Below, piece by piece: positions 10,417-22,359 of a stretch of DNA of 64,000 nt. The stretch is taken from NCBI GenBank assembly GCA_014218235.1, contig CM024755.1:96948948-97012947 (forward strand), given 5' to 3'. The first letter of the stretch is position 1; the number at the start of each line of letters is the position of its first letter. The position numbers were made by a program, and so were the translations under genes. The notes under the pieces were generated by a model. It saw only the letters and a list, made by a program, of their open reading frames with translations. It had not been told where the DNA came from and did not search any database. Source of the DNA: Colocasia esculenta. Lineage: Eukaryota; Streptophyta; Magnoliopsida; Alismatales; Araceae.

Positions 10417-11385
10417 CTATTCTTTTTTCCACAACTCCATTTTGTTCTGGAGTTCTAGGTGAAGAAAACTTGTGAAATATTTGAAATTCAGCACATAGAT
10501 CAGAAAAGGATGTGTTATCAAATTCACCCCATGATCAGTTAAAATGTTTTTGATTTTATATGGATAAGTTGTTAAGATAGTGGTACAGAAATTCCTGAAT
10601 TCAAGGCAAGTATCACTTTTGTGGGATAGAAAGATAACCCAAGTAAATCTAGTAAAATCATCAATGATTACAAACCCATATCTTTTGCCACTTAAGCTTA
10701 GAACTCTTGTTGGCCCAAAAAGGTCCATGTGAAGAAGTTCTAGTGGGCTAGATGTAAGTACCTCATTGAAGGTTTTAAAAGATTTCCTAGTTTGTTTTCC
10801 TTTAGCACATATCCCACAAACTTGACCTTCAACATTAGAAAAAGATTCAGGAAGACCCTTAACCAGTTTCAATCTTAACAATTTATTCAAAGTTCTGAAA
10901 CTTGCATGGCCAAGTCTTTTGTGCCAAGTCCATACAATTTCATCTTTATTTGCAACAAAACAAAGATTTTCATAAAAGTTTTTATTAAGGTTGATCATAT
11001 AGACATTGTTTTCTCTTTTTCCAAAGAATTTGATTTTATCAGTTGATGAATCAATTATCTTACAAAAATCAGATTCAAACACAACTTTGTGACCTTTGTC
11101 ACATAGTTGGCTGATACTGAGCAAATTATAATCAAGACCATCAACTAATAAAACATTATCTACTGAGTTTGAAGAAGTTTGACCAACCTTTCCAGATCCT
11201 AAGATCTTTCCTTTATTTTTACCTCCAAAAGTAACTGACCCTCCCTCCTTTTCAATCAGACAGGAAAATTTTGTTCTATCTCCAGTCATATGTCGTGAAC
11301 ACCCACTGTCAAGGAACCATACATTGGATTTGGGTGCACGACATTCCTGCAAAAAGATCAATGGAGAGAAGATTTTGGTACCCAA
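10417..11385 (-). pseudogene. copia-2 protease and integrase
   Basis: One 322-residue frame. The protease site is FLDSGCSRHMTG (residues 24-35), the copia form of the aspartic DSG motif. The integrase zinc domain shows WHKRLGHAS and CGICAKGK, and the core shows HMDLFGPT (first catalytic Asp) and LTDHG (second Asp). The frame is lost about 15 residues after the second Asp, near 10500; the PEQNGVVE motif with the catalytic Glu then appears in another frame at about 10430-10460. The protein would cleave the polyprotein and integrate the cDNA. Confidence 0.9.
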
Positions 11386-13615
11386 ACAGAGTTGGGACCA
11401 TCAGTATGATTGAGCACAGATATCAAATCCTTTCTCACCCAAATTTGATTTGTTTTTGACTTTTGTTTTGTTACTTTGGTGTTTTCAGCCTTTTTCTGTT
11501 CGTTCTTTCTTTTAGGAATGAAAGCACCAAGATCTTTGTTTTTGGGAAGAGGGGAATTTTTCATTTGAAAATTGGAGTTGAGATTAGGAGGTGGAATCCA
11601 TGGGTTTTGTTGGTACATCAAGAAATTTGGATAATAGAATTGAGGATGATACCAACAGGGATTTTCATACCATTGGCTCCAAGGATTGGTCCAATTATCT
11701 TGAACTGTTGTCTTGGAGGTCCAAGGTTTTTTATGAATCATTTCTTTTACCTTTTTCATATTTTTCAGATTTTTATTTGAATTTTTGGTTGAGTTGTTGT
11801 GATTTTTGGTGTTGAGCAGGTCGACCTCTCCGGAACTGGTGTCGACACAACAGCCACAGAAGTCTTCTTCTTGTGGACTGGTGTCGACCTGTCAGGGGAC
11901 TGTGTCGACCTGATAGTCTTCTTTTGTTTTTGAGTTTTTGCTTTGTTTGGTGTTTTGTTTAAGGTTTTGTTTGCTGTTTGTTGAATTTCTGTGTTTTCAA
12001 GATTAGGACCCTTGACAAATTTAATTAGTGGTGCTTTGTTCTTTTTCTCACCAGATTTGTCTTTGATGGGTTTCTTCTTGTTGAATCCTAATCCATGAGA
12101 GGTGGTTGTCATGGTGGTTCCTAGCAATGCCTCTAAGCTATCTTTACCTTTTGTGAAGGTTTGGATAACTTCATCCCTTTCTTTTAGCTGGTTTTTAAGA
12201 GTTTCAATTTCTTCAATTTTCTGTTGTTTTTCTTGTTTTTCAATTTCTAGCTTTTCAGTTAAGTTTTGAATTCTTGGGAGGCCTTTTGAGAGGCAAGCTT
12301 TAGATCATCAATTAGGTTCAGGAGATTTTCTTTTTCTTCAAGCAATTCTGTTACTTCAGTTTCCAGTTCACAAGTTCTATTGTTTGAAGATTGGTTATGG
12401 TAATGATTTTCAATTTTCTTTTTGATGTGTTTGTTTTCTTTTCTCATTTCAGAATATCTTTCAACCAGTTCTGCATACACATCCTGCCAATCTTCAACAG
12501 TATAGTCTTCAAAGGAAGTATTTACCTTTTCATCTGTGCTGTTGGCCATGAAGCAAACCTCCTCACTTTCAGAGCTTGAGGATTTCTTCTCTTCTTCTTC
12601 CTCACTTGAGTCTTCGTCAGACCAAGTGGCCACCATGGCCTTTGGCTTCTTGTACTTCTGAAATTTCTTGTGCTTATCCTTCTTGTTCTCAGGACACTCT
12701 CCCTTCATGTGTCATGGTTTGTTGCACCTGTAACAGACAATATTTTCGTCAGTTTTGTGATTCTTGTTGAAATTAGAAGAGGAAGTGTTTTTCTTACCTG
12801 AGGAAAATTTCTTTTTCCCCGCCATTTTCCCTTTTCTATATTTCAAGAATTTCCTGAATTGTCTGGTCATGAGGGCAATCTCATCCTCATTTGACTCAAA
12901 CTCTTCAGAGCTTGTCTTTTCCTGACTTTTATCTTTATTGCTTGAAGAGGCCTTAAGTGTCATAGGCTTGGTCTTAGTTATGTGTTCTTCATTTCTTTTT
13001 AAGTTGATTTCATATGTCATTAAGGATCCAATCAATTCATCAAAAGAGATTTTGGACAAATCTTTTGAAACTTCAATGACAGTGGCCTTAGTATGCCAAA
13101 CTGAAGAAAGTGAACGCAAGATTTTTCTTACCAAGTCTGCATCAGTGTATTCCTTACCCAAGGCCTTCAGTCCATTGACTATCACCATGAACCTGGCAAA
13201 CATTTCAGAAATTTTTGTTAGACTTCATCATAAAAAGTTCATATTCTGAAACTAAAATATTTGCCTTGGTCTCCTTGACCTGAGATGTTCCCTCATAGAG
13301 TAATTCGAGTTTATCCCACATCTCTTTGGCAGATTTGCACATAGAGATTCTCGAATACTCCTTGGGATGGACAGCACATTGAATCATGTTCATGGCACTA
13401 TAATTCAATGTGGCTTTCCTTATATGTTCCCTTGTCTAGGTATCTTCTTCTCCCTGGTTCTCATAGGGACCCACCTCAACTACTTTCCAGATCTTATAGT
13501 TCTGGGCCCTCAGAAATACTTGCATTCTATTCTTCCAATAAGAATAGTCCGTTCCATTAAAGAATGGTGGCCTATTTATGGAATGGCCCTCAGCTATGAA
13601 ACCCTTTGAATCCAT
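11358..13615 (-). pseudogene. copia-2 gag and gag-protease linker
   Basis: Starts with MDSKGFIAEGHS at 13615, shortly after the primer-binding site. Capsid motifs follow: RPPFFNGTDYSYWKNRM, KSAKEMWDKLELLYEG and DELIGSLMTYEINL. A zinc knuckle CYRCNKP-stop-HMKGEC fits CX2CX4HX4C with a stop in place of one residue (about 12710). A lysine/glutamate-rich coiled region and a linker with many Ser-Thr-Pro steps lead to protease. Lesions: TAG at 13433-13435, frameshift near 13212, TGA in the knuckle, frameshifts near 12265 and 11760. Gag would form the particle and bind RNA. Confidence 0.88.
11820..11909. repeat. Two GTCGAC pairs, 21 bp apart, in the copia-2 gag-pol linker
   Basis: GTCGAC starts at 11820/11841 and 11883/11904, both exactly 21 bp apart, with the same GTGTCGACAC/CCTG flanks as the LTR. 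In the coding frame they give repeated RST/VST steps. Confidence 0.8.
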
Positions 13616-13736
13616 GACTCTAAAGAAATTACACAGAGAAAGAACTAAGCAAGCAAACAAACAAACAAGCAAACAATCAAACACACCACACTCAGAAACA
13701 AAAACTGCTCAGATCAAATCAGATCGATGTAAACCC

Positions 13737-13749
13737 GCTCTGATACCAA
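13737..13749 (-). other. copia-2 primer-binding site
   Basis: TTGGTATCAGAGC on the minus strand, one base from the 5' LTR end; complementary to the 3' end of initiator-methionine tRNA. Confidence 0.9.
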
Positions 13750-13750
13750 T

Positions 13751-15441
13751 TGAAGGATCGAGGAAAAGGTGTGGATAAGATCTAGAAGGGGGGGATGAAT
13801 AGATCTATGCCACTTTCTGCGAAAGCTTAAACAGTTTAAAAACACTTTTGAATCAGAGGCAATTTTATCAGTGAAAAACCACAGATCTGATGATATTTGA
13901 GTGAGTTGGTAAAAGCAGATATGAAATCAGTTGATTAAGTGAACTTTAAACGATCCTATGCAAGCATCTAACGGATAATGAAATCAAACCACAGATAGAC
14001 AAGTGCACCAGGATTTTTAGGTGGTTCGGAAATCACCCAAGTGATTCCTACATCCACCCCTCACAACCCGTGAGGATTCACTAACACAACTGGGTAACAC
14101 ACCCACTGAAGCCTGACAACTCCAACACTTGAGAGCTTACAACTCACACACCTTCTAGAGCAAGACTACTCTAGAACAACTAAGCAAGACTGCTCAACAC
14201 ACCCTTGAGTTAGACAACTCAAACTGAGCACGACGGCTCACAACAACCTGAGCACAATGCTCACACAACTTGAGCACAATGCTCACACAATGATTGCTAG
14301 ACACCAACTCAAGACATAGACCTTCTAGCAATAGATCTAGTCGAAAATGAGAACACTAATGAGAGATATGCAGAAGCACTTGCATAATCTCAAAAGATAT
14401 CTCAGAAGAACAAAAGTACAGTGAATTGTATTAAATAGCTTCGTTCTTCAAGTGTACTCCCTTGTAGAAGCTTGGATTGGGAAGAAGCTTGCAATCTTGA
14501 AGTCCAACGCCGATGCTCTGCACTTTGGAGTTGTTGGATCTTCCTTGAATTCTTCTGCAACAAAGGCTTCTACAGGATCTGCTTCCTTGGAATGCTTCTC
14601 AGGATTCTTCAGGGATCACACTCCAATTCTCACACTTGGATTGGTGAGAATTGGTCTTCTGGAAGCACAGGAGAGCATAGGAGGGAGACAACCTCTTGCA
14701 GCCGCCAGGAACTTTCGGGAGGCTCTAAGAGTTTTGGTTGGGTCTCTCTTACGTGGATGGAGGGCCAATAGAGGTCCTTTTATACCCAAAAGAGTCCAAA
14801 GATACCTTTTAGGTATAAGGGCACACGATCCTAGGTTGATTCCCATCGGCCTGGGCTGACACGTGGCACCCATCCACTTTAAGATGAAAACTTCCCGTAG
14901 TGTGTCGACCTGCCCTGGTGGTGGTGTCGACACACTGTCCAAAATATGGAAAATGTTGTTCTGGGAAGAAGGTCCCGTGTCGACTTGCTCTGGGAGTGTG
15001 TCGACCTGCTGTCCCAATTCTTCAAACTGGTTGTTCTGGGAACTGGGTCTAGTGTTGACCTGCTCTGAGAGTGTGTCGACCTGGGTGGACTGATTTCTGA
15101 AAAACTGCAACTCGTGTCGACACACTCTTGACTCGTGTCGACACAGTCTCAACATTTTTACACATTTTGCCTTTGAATCTGTGTTGTTGTGTCGACACCA
15201 TTGATGGGTGTGTCGACACATCTTTTGCATAAAAATGTTTGTACCTAAATATTAAACACATATATCATTAGTTAAATGATTTATCATGAACATCAATGAT
15301 AAATGTGATTTGAAATATGCTTTTTGAACATTGATTTCAGGTATGATGTTTTTGACATGTTTCAATTGAATTGCTTTAAAATTACCTCTTGTCATCATCA
15401 AAATAGGAGGGAAATGATATGAATATGCATTCAACCCAACA
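13751..15441 (-). repeat. copia-2 5' LTR
   Basis: Matches 2214-3859. It contains the same paired GTCGAC array at 14904-15217. In this copy one site reads GTTGAC (15054) and one flank changed to CTTG, both C-to-T changes; the 21-bp spacing is unchanged. Confidence 0.93.
14904..15217. repeat. Paired GTCGAC array in copia-2 5' LTR
   Basis: Starts at 14904/14926, 14979/15000, 15054 (GTTGAC)/15075, about 15116/15137 and about 15191/15212, giving within-pair spacing of 22, 21, 21, 21, 21. Same layout as the 3' LTR. Confidence 0.83.
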
Positions 15442-16088
15442 ATCCCCACATGGTGCAACTTAACTCGAAAATGCATTAAACATGCTAATTCACGTGGTTA
15501 ATTCGTGTTATAATGATCCTAAGGAGTTAACAGGGTTCGTTCCCTACCTTAGAATGCACTTAAACCTCTTAAACTCCTCCGATTCTCACCAAACTCTCCG
15601 CAAGTTCCTACGGCAATTACACCATGTTCCAGCATTTCCTTAACCGATTCGTCACCATCTCGCGTTCCAAGATCTCCCAATTATCCTTTTACAACCGTTG
15701 GTAGCATTGGGGAAGCAAGGGCATGAAATCCGAGCAAAGGAGAGGGAGAAATGGGCTGAGGAAACTGTCCTCGGGCAGACCTATATTCTGCAGGTTGCAC
15801 AGGTTGGCGTCAACATGGCTGTCGCCAATCAGACCGCCAAGGCTAGACGTCCATATCCCTTGTCGCCAAGTTCATATGGTAAACGTCAACTTACATGGAC
15901 GCCAACAAGTCAACAACCACACCTAGCCGCCAACTCCTACTCAACTGCAGCAGGTCTTATTTTATCTCAGGACCCAACCTGCACCACACCTGCACACACC
16001 ACATGTCTACACCACACTGGCCTCACAATGGCCTTCACAACCATTACGCACATGATCCATAAGGATCCGAAAATCACACGACGTTACA
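15442..16088 (-). repeat. gypsy-1 3' LTR, proximal part
   Basis: Matches 22565-23209 and ends GACGTTACA on the plus strand. It contains the GGCGTC/GTCGCCAA motif group at about 15803-15935. Confidence 0.92.
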
Positions 16089-16202
16089 TTACTATCATCT
16101 AAAAAGAAAATTTCGACCTCAAAATTCATAACACAACTCAAACTTAAAACTCAAACATACACACTTTTACAAGTACTATCATCTAAAAAGAAATACAAAA
16201 GC
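16089..16202 (-). other. gypsy-1 3' untranslated region with a duplicated tract
   Basis: A 20-bp string TACTATCATCTAAAAAGAAA occurs at 16090 and again at 16174, 84 bp apart. The first copy touches the 3' LTR, where the polypurine tract should be, but no classical G-rich tract is seen. Confidence 0.55.
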
Positions 16203-17174
16203 TTATTCAAACAGATAGGGATACCCTTTAGCCATCTCCTCGGCTATCTCCCAGGTATCCTCACCACCCAACCTATTTTCCCATCTCACTTTAACTAACT
16301 CAATTTCTTTATTTCTCAGCTTCTTTATCTTTCGATCCATGATCTGCACCGGATACTCTGGCATAGTCATATCCGGCCTCAGGTCACCACCTTGATAACT
16401 AATTATCTGAGCTGGATCTTCAATACACTTTCTTAGAATAGAAACATGAAATATATCATGAACATCCGAAAAATCTGCTGGCAAATCCAGCCTATAAGCT
16501 GTTTCCCTAATTCTTTCAATTACTTGAAAAGGTCCCACATACCTTGGGCTCAACTTTCCGGTCTTACCAAATCTCATAATACCTTTACTCAGGGAAACTC
16601 TCAAGAAAACAAAATCTCACACTTCAAACTGAAGTGGTCTCCTCCGGATATCTGCATAACTCTTTTGCCTGCTTTGAGCTGCCTGCAATTTTTCCTTAAT
16701 AAGCTTCATCACTTCTGTGGTTTGTTGAATCAATTCAGGACCCACTAATTGCCTTTCTCCCACTTCATGCCAGTTCAATGGGGTTCTACATGGCCTTCCA
16801 TATAAAGCTTCATATGGTGCCATCCCAAGACTGGTATGATAACTATTATTATAGGCAAACTCAACCATTCCCAAATGATGCTCTCAGTTACCTCCCCAAA
16901 CTAAACAACAAGCCCGCAACATATCTTCAATCGTCTGAATAGTCCTCTCTGTCTGACGATCTGTCTGGGGATGATAAGCGGAGCTATATCTCAGCTCAGT
17001 ACCAATTACTCTTTGCAAGCTTCTCCAAAAACCAGAAGTAAATCTTGGATCTCTATCAGACACAATAGTCTTTGGAATACCATGCAATGGAACAATTCTT
17101 TCAACATAAATCTTTGCTAATCTGTCCACTGTCCAAGACATACTTACTGCCACTAATCTGCACACCTTAGTCAA
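16203..17174 (-). pseudogene. gypsy-1 integrase core and chromodomain-like tail
   Basis: Catalytic motifs: SDRDPRFTSGFW (Asp) and HPQTDRQTERTIQTIEDMLR (Glu), then FAYNNSYHTSLGMAPYEALYGR typical of Ty3/gypsy. The tail has KLSPRYVGPFQVIERI, DVHDIFHVSILRK and a chromodomain-like end (QIMDRKIKKLRNKEIELVKV, then WEN and TWEIAEEM). Chromodomains of this group direct integration to heterochromatin marks. Stops at 16881-16883 and about 16614 break it. Confidence 0.9.
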
Positions 17175-17216
17175 TCTGTCAACAAATACCCATATTCCAT
17201 TATGCCCCGAACTCGA

Positions 17217-19335
17217 TCATGGTAAACCTGCCACAAAGTCCATAGCAATATCATCCCATTTCCACTGTGGAATGGGCAACAGTTGCAATAGACCTCCAGG
17301 CTTCTGATGTTCTACTTTAATCTGTTGACAGATAGCACATCTTGCAACAAACTCTGCCATTTCCTTTTTCATATGAGGCCACCAAAAATGCTTTCTCAAA
17401 TCGTGGTATATTTTAGTACTACCCGGATGGATAGTGTACCTGGATTTATGAGCCTCTTCCAACACTCGCTGCTTCACCTCTCTTTCTGTTGGAACAAACA
17501 ACCTGCCTCTGAGCCTGACCACACAATTATCATCAATGGTAACTCCTTCCATTTTCACAATTTTAGCTAAACTTGCATCTGCTCTCTGAGCTTCAATAAT
17601 CTGCCAATATAAAGACGGCTCTACAGCACTAGCAGCTAGTACTGCCCGTCGCTGACTACTGGGCACATACAAGGAGTTCTCCACTATCTCTTCATACAGC
17701 TTCCACTCTTTAATCATCATCAGATTCATATATGCCTTTCTGCTCAAGGCATCTGCTACAACATTGGCCTTACCCGGATGGTAAGCCAAACTGAAATCAT
17801 AATCTTTCAAATATTCAATCCATCTGCGCTGACGAAGGTTTAAATCCTTCTGCGAAAAGATATACTTCAAGCTTTTATGATCTGTAAAGATCTCAAATCT
17901 CTCGCCATACAGATAATGCCTCCACATTTTCAAGGCAAACACAACTGCTGCCAATTCCAAATCATGAGTGGGGTAATTCTCCTCTGCTGGTTTCAATTGC
18001 CTGGACGCATAAGCTATCACTTTGCCATGCTGCATAAGCACTGCGCCAAGTCCTCTCCTTGAAGCATCTGCATATACCACAAAACCACCACTTCCTGCCG
18101 GTAATGTCAATATAGGTGCTGTTGTAAGTCTTTTCTTCAATTCCATAAAACTTTTCTGACATTCACCGGACCACACAAAAGGCACACCTTTCCTAGTCAA
18201 TTTAGTCATAGGTGCCGCAATCTTAGAAAAATCTTGTATAAAGCGCCTATAATATCCTGCTAGTCCCAGAAAACTTCTAATCTCAGTAATTGTCTTAGGC
18301 ACTTCCCATCTCATCACTGCTTCCACTTTACTTGAGTCCACTGCTACTCCTTTAGCTGAGATGACATGACCCAGAAATTGAATTTCTTTCAACCAAAATT
18401 CACACTTATTGAATTTGGAAAACAACTGGTTATCCCTTAACAACTGTAGGGTAAACCTCAAATGAGCTGCATGCTCCTCTTCAGATGCTGAATAAATCAG
18501 AATATCATCTATAAAGACCACAATGAATTGGTCTAAATACGGATGAAAAATTCTATTCATCAGATCCATAAAACCTGCAGGAGCATTAGTCAACCAAATG
18601 GCATAACCACAAACTCATAGTGACCATATCTGGTTCTGAAAGTTGTCTTACCTATATCCTCCTCTTTAATTCTCAACTGATGGTACCCGAACCTCAAATC
18701 AATTTTAGAAAATACCTTTGCTGATTTCAACTGATCAAACAGATCATCTATCCTCGGTAACGGGTACTTATTCTTAATGGTCACATCATTTAACTTTCTA
18801 TAATCAATACACATCCGAAAACTTCCATCTTTCTTTTTCACAATAATACCGGCGCTCCCCACGGGGAATGACTCGGTCTAATAAACCCTTTCTGCAACAG
18901 CTCTTCTAATTGCTTTTTCAATTCTTTAAGTTCTATTGGTGCCATCCGATATGGGGCTTTAGAGATCGGCATGGTACCTGGCAGCAACTCAATGGTAAAG
19001 TTCACCTCTCTATGTGGAGCTAAACCAGGCAAATCTTCAGGAAAAACATCAGCAAATTCCCTAACCACGGGAACTGCTTCCACTGACTGACTAGCTTCTA
19101 CCAAACTTACCCAGGCTAAATAAGCCACACACCCAGCATTTATCAACTTTCTAGCTTTAATTGCAGAAATTCGAAACTTAGAGGTATAAAAAGGCATACC
19201 TTGATATTCAAATACTGCACCATTAGGATGACAAAACCTGATCCTTTTCTTTCTGCAATCTAACATTGCTCCATAAGTCTCAAGCCAATCCATACCCAAA
19301 ATAATATCATAATCTGTCAACTGCAGGCCATACAA
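17217..19335 (-). pseudogene. gypsy-1 reverse transcriptase, RNase H and integrase zinc domain
   Basis: Three frames in sequence. 18838-19335 carries GMDWLETYGAMLDCRKKRI, LLPGTMPISKAPYRMAP and SPWGAPVLL. 18590-18862 carries VKKKDGSFRMCIDYRKLN and FSKIDLRFGYHQLRI. 17217-18593 carries FIDDILIYS (catalytic, about 18497), LGLAGYYRRFIQDFS, RNase H (VYADASRRGLGAVL, THDLELAAVVFAL, FTDHKSLKYIF), then the zinc domain HPGSTKIYHDLRKHFWW and CAICQQ. Frameshifts lie near 18845 and 18590; a TGA at 17214-17216 (from CGA) cuts it from the core. Confidence 0.92.
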
Positions 19336-19754
19336 CGAGCCGGCATCTGGTTCCCTTCAATCATAACAGGAGCTTCATCTATGTAGCTCGAAGTGAGCAG
19401 GAACTCACCCGAGAGAACCTCCACTACTAACTCACAAGACTTTTCTTCTAAAGGATGAGCTATACAATCCAGAAATTCTTCGGAAACGAAAGAATGAGAG
19501 GCACCCGAATCAAATAAAACTCTTGTTGAATAATCATAAAGAGGTAAAGTACCTTCTATCATATTCGATGCCTCCGCTTGGGCTCGGGTGAAAGCCATAA
19601 CCCGTCCCTTCCCCGCTGCTGCGATGCTCCCTTGCCACGACCTGCCTGTGGCTGCTAAAACTGTTGAGGCTGCTGCTGCTGCTGCACACCACTTCCATAT
19701 CCATATTCTCTCGGATAGGGGCAATTGCAGATCAAATGCCCCGGCTGATTGCAA
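19317..19754 (-). pseudogene. gypsy-1 protease
   Basis: Aspartic protease motif RVLFDSGASHSFVS follows the gag tail (AFTRAQAEASNMIEGTLPL). DSGA replaces the more common DTGA. It is frameshifted relative to gag (near 19670) and to RT (near 19330). Confidence 0.85.
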
Positions 19755-20815
19755 TTGTAAAATCTATACCCTGGTGGAGTAATGGGCTGCCTGGCAGTAC
19801 TCTGCTGCGATTCCTCCACCTCTGGTCTACCACGACCTTGCTGGAATTGCTGACGACCTCCCCATCCTCTTCCTTTACCTTTAAATGCTTGCTTTAATTT
19901 CTGACCCCATTTACCAAAGCCTGATGAAGAAGGTCCTGCTGGTGCTTTACCCTTACTTGCACCCACTGATTGCTGCCGTAGCCGAAAACTACCTGAGTCT
20001 GACTCGCCCACCTGATGAGTCCGAATAGACCTCTCCAACGTAGCTGCCCTCTGGGCTGCTTCTTCCACTGTCTTACACATGAGAGGTACTATTGCATCCT
20101 GCAACTCCACTCTCAAACCTCTAATGAAATACTCAACCATCATATTATTATCTGTTACTACATAAGGCGCATATCGGCTAAGTGCCATAAATCTCATCTG
20201 GTACTCTAAAACTGAAGAGTTACCTTGCTGGAGTGTCCGAAACTACTCTCTCTTCACTTGCTGCACTTGAATCGGAAAGAATGTATCGTTAAATACATCA
20301 AGAAATTCCGACCAAGTGATGGCCTCTTCTGTCCTGCCTGCGAAGGTGGTCTGCATCTTCAATCGCCACCATTCCAATGCAAAACCCCTCAACTGATAAG
20401 CAGCTAACACGACTTTATCTGCTGCCAGACACCTCATAGTCGCAAAGACTCTTTCAATTTCATGGACCCAATGTTCCGCTGTATCTGGATTCGGCCCTCC
20501 TGAGTAAGTAGGCGGCTGCAATCTCAGAAATTTCTCCACTTGCATCACTGGTTCCTCTGCTAATATCACTAGTGGTGGTGGTGGCACAGGTTCTACAAAA
20601 GGCACCTCTACTCTTGGCGGGACTGGAGCAATTGGTACAGCCTCTCCATCCCCAGGTGGCACTACAACTGGTGGTACCGACGCCTGCTAATCCATCCTTG
20701 CCCGAATATCCGTGAGGCTTTCCCAAATCCTCTCTATCATGCGCTGAGTACTTTCCTCCGGATCATCTCCTCCACCACCCCAATCTCTTCTATCAACAAT
20801 TTCAAATTTCTACAT
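19655..20815 (-). pseudogene. gypsy-1 gag
   Basis: An ATG at 20813-20815 is followed directly by TAG (probably CAG), and another CAG-to-TAG lies near 20689. Capsid motifs: EKFLRLQPPTYSGG, TAEHWVHEIERVFATMRC, KVVLAAYQLRGFALEWW, VLEYQMRFMALSRYAP. The RNA-binding knuckle reads FYNCNQPGHLICNC; the first Cys is replaced by Phe. A Gln-rich tail follows. There is no intron at the position where gypsy-2 has one (YQLRGFALEWW is uninterrupted), which helps interpret gypsy-2. Confidence 0.88.
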
Positions 20816-20939
20816 AAACAAAACACCAAGCAAAAATCAAAACAACAAATTATCAGAAACTAGGGTCCCTACTAGCAGTGTACAAAGATCGAAATAAGGC
20901 TACGTATCTTTCTAGTTCCCTTATATTAACACGGACCTT

Positions 20940-20952
20940 GCTCTGATACCAA
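20940..20952 (-). other. gypsy-1 primer-binding site
   Basis: TTGGTATCAGAGC on the minus strand, one base from the 5' LTR; tRNA-iMet type. Confidence 0.9.
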
Positions 20953-21153
20953 CTGTGGCGGAACACCTCGACCAAGCCCGTTAAATCGATAACGTACTTG
21001 ATCCGAATCTGCCTCCCGCGAACGGGCCGAAGCCTCGCAAGGGATACCAAACCACAGTCCGTGTAAACACAAAGGAACACACCATTTCATATATATATTT
21101 CAAAATTTTACATAGCCATATTTCCACAAAACTGATAGGAAGTACAAGAGCCT

Positions 21154-21165
21154 GGGGCATACCCC
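21154..21165 (-). other. Conserved hairpin in gypsy-1 5' LTR
   Basis: GGGGCATACCCC, at the same place as 818-829 in the other LTR. A decayed form (TCGGGATATGTCCCAGG) lies at about 40236 in LTR-B. Confidence 0.6.
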
Positions 21166-22335
21166 GAGATATAACTGAAGAAAGTAAACAACTAACTACA
21201 CTACACCGCTAAGACTGCACTGCTGGAACTACACTGCCGGAGGTACTGACCCTGCACCGCTACGACGCGGCTCTGAATTGGACGACGGTCGAGAAACGTC
21301 CTCCTTGCTCTCACCTGTGGGAGTAGGGGTGAGCCTCGCTAGTCACTGGCTTAGTAGGGAACTCCCCCAACACCGAGCAAACCAAAACCACAGGTACAAA
21401 AGCAGTAAACAGTACCAACAATTTATAGAACAGCTAAGTAGGATATGAAAGCTGTAAAAGTACTCACCGTTTGCCGACTACGAAAAACAATTGTAATAAT
21501 TAAACGGCAAACCAGTACAAGCGTACGAGCAAAAGTAGAGACCGCCAAACACGAGTCACGTGAACTGGTTCACGACACCAGAAACTGACTCGGACAAACT
21601 AACACAGATCTACCTCTCAGTCTCGCAGCCACGGACGAAAGGTCCAGCTGCCGCTCCACGTGAAAAGGTCAAGCAACTGTGGAGACCAACTAAACACCAC
21701 CACCTACGGACCACACAGTCGCAGGCCCATGCTCGGCACCTCCAGAGACCCTGGCCTAGGCTCGCTAGAGTGAGGCACTGGAAAAGGACTAGCTGGGGAC
21801 CAGTGTCGACTACTGGTGTCCGTACCCCCAATTACGAGCGCGCTACAAGTGACTAAAGACAAACACAAGTGTCACTGTCCCACTATCATCTTTCCCTCAG
21901 CCGGACGTACAACTCAAACACAGGAGTGAGGGTGTCCAGGTCAGACGACACAGACCTCGACGGTACAACACAAGTACCGGGACAAAGCCCCGAGCTAACA
22001 GCCTGGCTCACAAAGAACCTGGGGCACCCAACTGGAGAGGTAACCATGGTAGGCATCGTACTACTCGCCACGTACACAAAACCACATGCACGTCACACAC
22101 AAACCATGTGATGACTCACGTAAACCGCGTGCACTAATAGTCCACTACACGTAAACATCACGTAAACACGTAAAGAACTGACTAACTGCGTATCTTGTAT
22201 GCTAGCCGCAGAAACCTCGTGCACCAAGTGCACAATAGGTGCCAACGCACCACTTGATATTGTTAAATACCGAATATGCAATATTTAAACAGTAGCATGC
22301 TAGCGTCCACATCGATTGCCGCTAAGGGTGAGTAA

Positions 22336-22359
22336 ACGGCAAGTTATCTGGCCGTTTAT
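22336..22359. repeat. CGGCAA...GCCG inverted module in gypsy-1 LTR
   Basis: ACGGC and GCCGT arms lie 10 bp apart, followed by TTAT. The 3' LTR copy is near 1985. A similar module is found in gypsy-2 LTRs at 43264 and 51493. Confidence 0.6.

Larger units (their letters stand above)
2214..15441 (-). mobile_element. copia-2: 13.2-kb SIRE/Maximus-like copia with a third ORF
   Basis: LTRs of 1646 bp (2214-3859) and 1691 bp (13751-15441) run TGTTGGGTTG to GATCCTTCA on the minus strand. A tRNA-iMet primer-binding site and an AAAAGGGGGAGAT polypurine tract flank the internal DNA. It lies in the gypsy-1 3' LTR; the right flank reads ATCCC and the left reads ACCC where the intact LTR reads ATCCC, so the TSD is ATCCC with one base lost. 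Gene order is gag, protease, integrase, RT, RNase H, then an extra frame in the env position. All genes carry frameshifts or stops. The SIRE assignment rests on size, a third ORF and repeated polypurine tracts. Confidence 0.92.

Noticed and set aside
20940..20952. tRNA-Met gene fragments
   Set aside because: Only 12-13 bases complementary to the tRNA 3' end next to LTRs; these are primer-binding sites.
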